Of a stretch of 23,241 nt of DNA, positions 23,101-23,241 are shown piece after piece. Below the pieces are notes generated by a model, which did not search any database, was not told the DNA's origin, and saw only the letters and a program-made list of their open reading frames with translations. Origin of the DNA: Selenomonadaceae bacterium (GTDB lineage: Bacteria > Bacillota > Negativicutes > Selenomonadales > Selenomonadaceae); assembly GCA_016280345.1 (NCBI GenBank), contig JAEEGN010000300.1, forward strand, positions 1-23,241, in the 5' to 3' direction. The number at the start of each line of letters is the position of its first letter. Position 1 is the stretch's first letter. A program made the position numbers and the translations under genes.

Positions 23101-23241
23101 CAGTCCTGCGCCTCCTGCTTGCTTTGTTCCTCAATGAGACGGCGATAGGGGCCGTCATGCCGCATCATTTCATGGTGCCGGCCCCGTTCCGCGATTTTGC
23201 CGTGGTCGAGGACGATGATTTCGTCGGCGTCGCGGATGGTG
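23100..23241 (-). CDS. ABC transporter ATPase C-terminus (partner NHLP exporter subunit, cut by window edge)
   Basis: Forty-six residues up to the stop are visible: TIRDADEIIVLDHGKIAERG, then HHEMMRHDGPYRRLIEEQSK. This is the region after the H-loop of an ABC exporter ATPase. The stop codon at 23100-23102 overlaps the ATG of the 914-residue exporter. In NHLP systems the partner is a peptidase/permease/ATPase that removes the leader. The peptidase part would lie beyond the window, so that identity is inferred from the neighbour. Confidence 0.85.
   Translation of the reverse strand, partial: TIRDADEIIVLDHGKIAERGRHHEMMRHDGPYRRLIEEQSKQEAQD

Noticed and set aside
20095..23148. Long plus-strand frames opposite the ABC exporter and in the spacer
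   Set aside because: They mirror the exporter codons or run through GC-rich spacer and show no recognisable domain.
1..23241. Insertion sequences, CRISPR arrays, tRNA or rRNA genes
   Set aside because: No transposase or integrase motif, no regularly spaced repeat array and no tRNA-like or rRNA-like sequence was seen on either strand.

Overview
The window is about 23 kb of fairly GC-rich, densely coding bacterial DNA. The gene content points to a strictly anaerobic, amino-acid-using bacterium: corrinoid methyl transfer with a reductive activator, several dicarboxylate/amino-acid:cation symporters, reverse transsulfuration, and an NHLP-type ABC exporter. Synergistota or Negativicutes would fit, but nothing in the sequence settles the taxon. 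I see no rRNA, tRNA, CRISPR array, transposase or phage gene.

Left part (1-7310, plus strand) is a corrinoid methyltransferase region. It holds the 3' end of an MtaA/CmuA-type (uroporphyrinogen decarboxylase fold) protein, a RACo-type ferredoxin/ASKHA activator of corrinoid proteins, a second divergent UroD-fold protein, and a two-cluster 4Fe-4S protein. A strong promoter and leader hairpin then precede a B12-binding corrinoid protein and a third MtaA/CmuA-type protein. A cystathionine gamma-lyase-type PLP enzyme follows. Its natural partner, a cystathionine beta-synthase/cysteine synthase-type enzyme, lies at 8384-9295, so homocysteine-to-cysteine conversion sits beside the methyl-transfer genes. 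Between the two is an unrecognised, lower-GC minus-strand gene (7353-8177). Its terminator overlaps the end of the lyase gene, and the divergent spacer upstream of it carries three phased direct repeats.

Middle part (9390-11671, plus strand) holds a DAACS-family symporter translationally coupled to mnmA (tRNA 2-thiouridine synthase), closed by a clear intrinsic terminator.

Right part (12087-23241, all minus strand) reads from right to left. First come two consecutive NHLP-type bacteriocin/RiPP exporter ABC genes, one of them cut by the window edge. Next is a decayed RsbW-like anti-sigma kinase gene, then a STAS-domain protein, then a DAACS transporter whose N-terminus carries an apparently degenerate RsbW/GHKL-like domain. 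The last four loci encode, or once encoded, exported proteins: a serine hydrolase of the beta-lactamase/PBP4* type, a broken HAD-hydrolase gene, a signal-peptide-bearing fusion of acetolactate decarboxylase and a DUF985 cupin, and a VanY-type D,D-carboxypeptidase fused to an NlpC/P60 endopeptidase.

The most interesting candidate system is the STAS protein plus GHKL-domain transporter. A partner-switching module, known mainly from sigma-factor control, appears to have been wired directly onto a membrane transporter. The independent kinase gene beside it has decayed, and the fused domain has lost its recognisable ATP-binding motifs.
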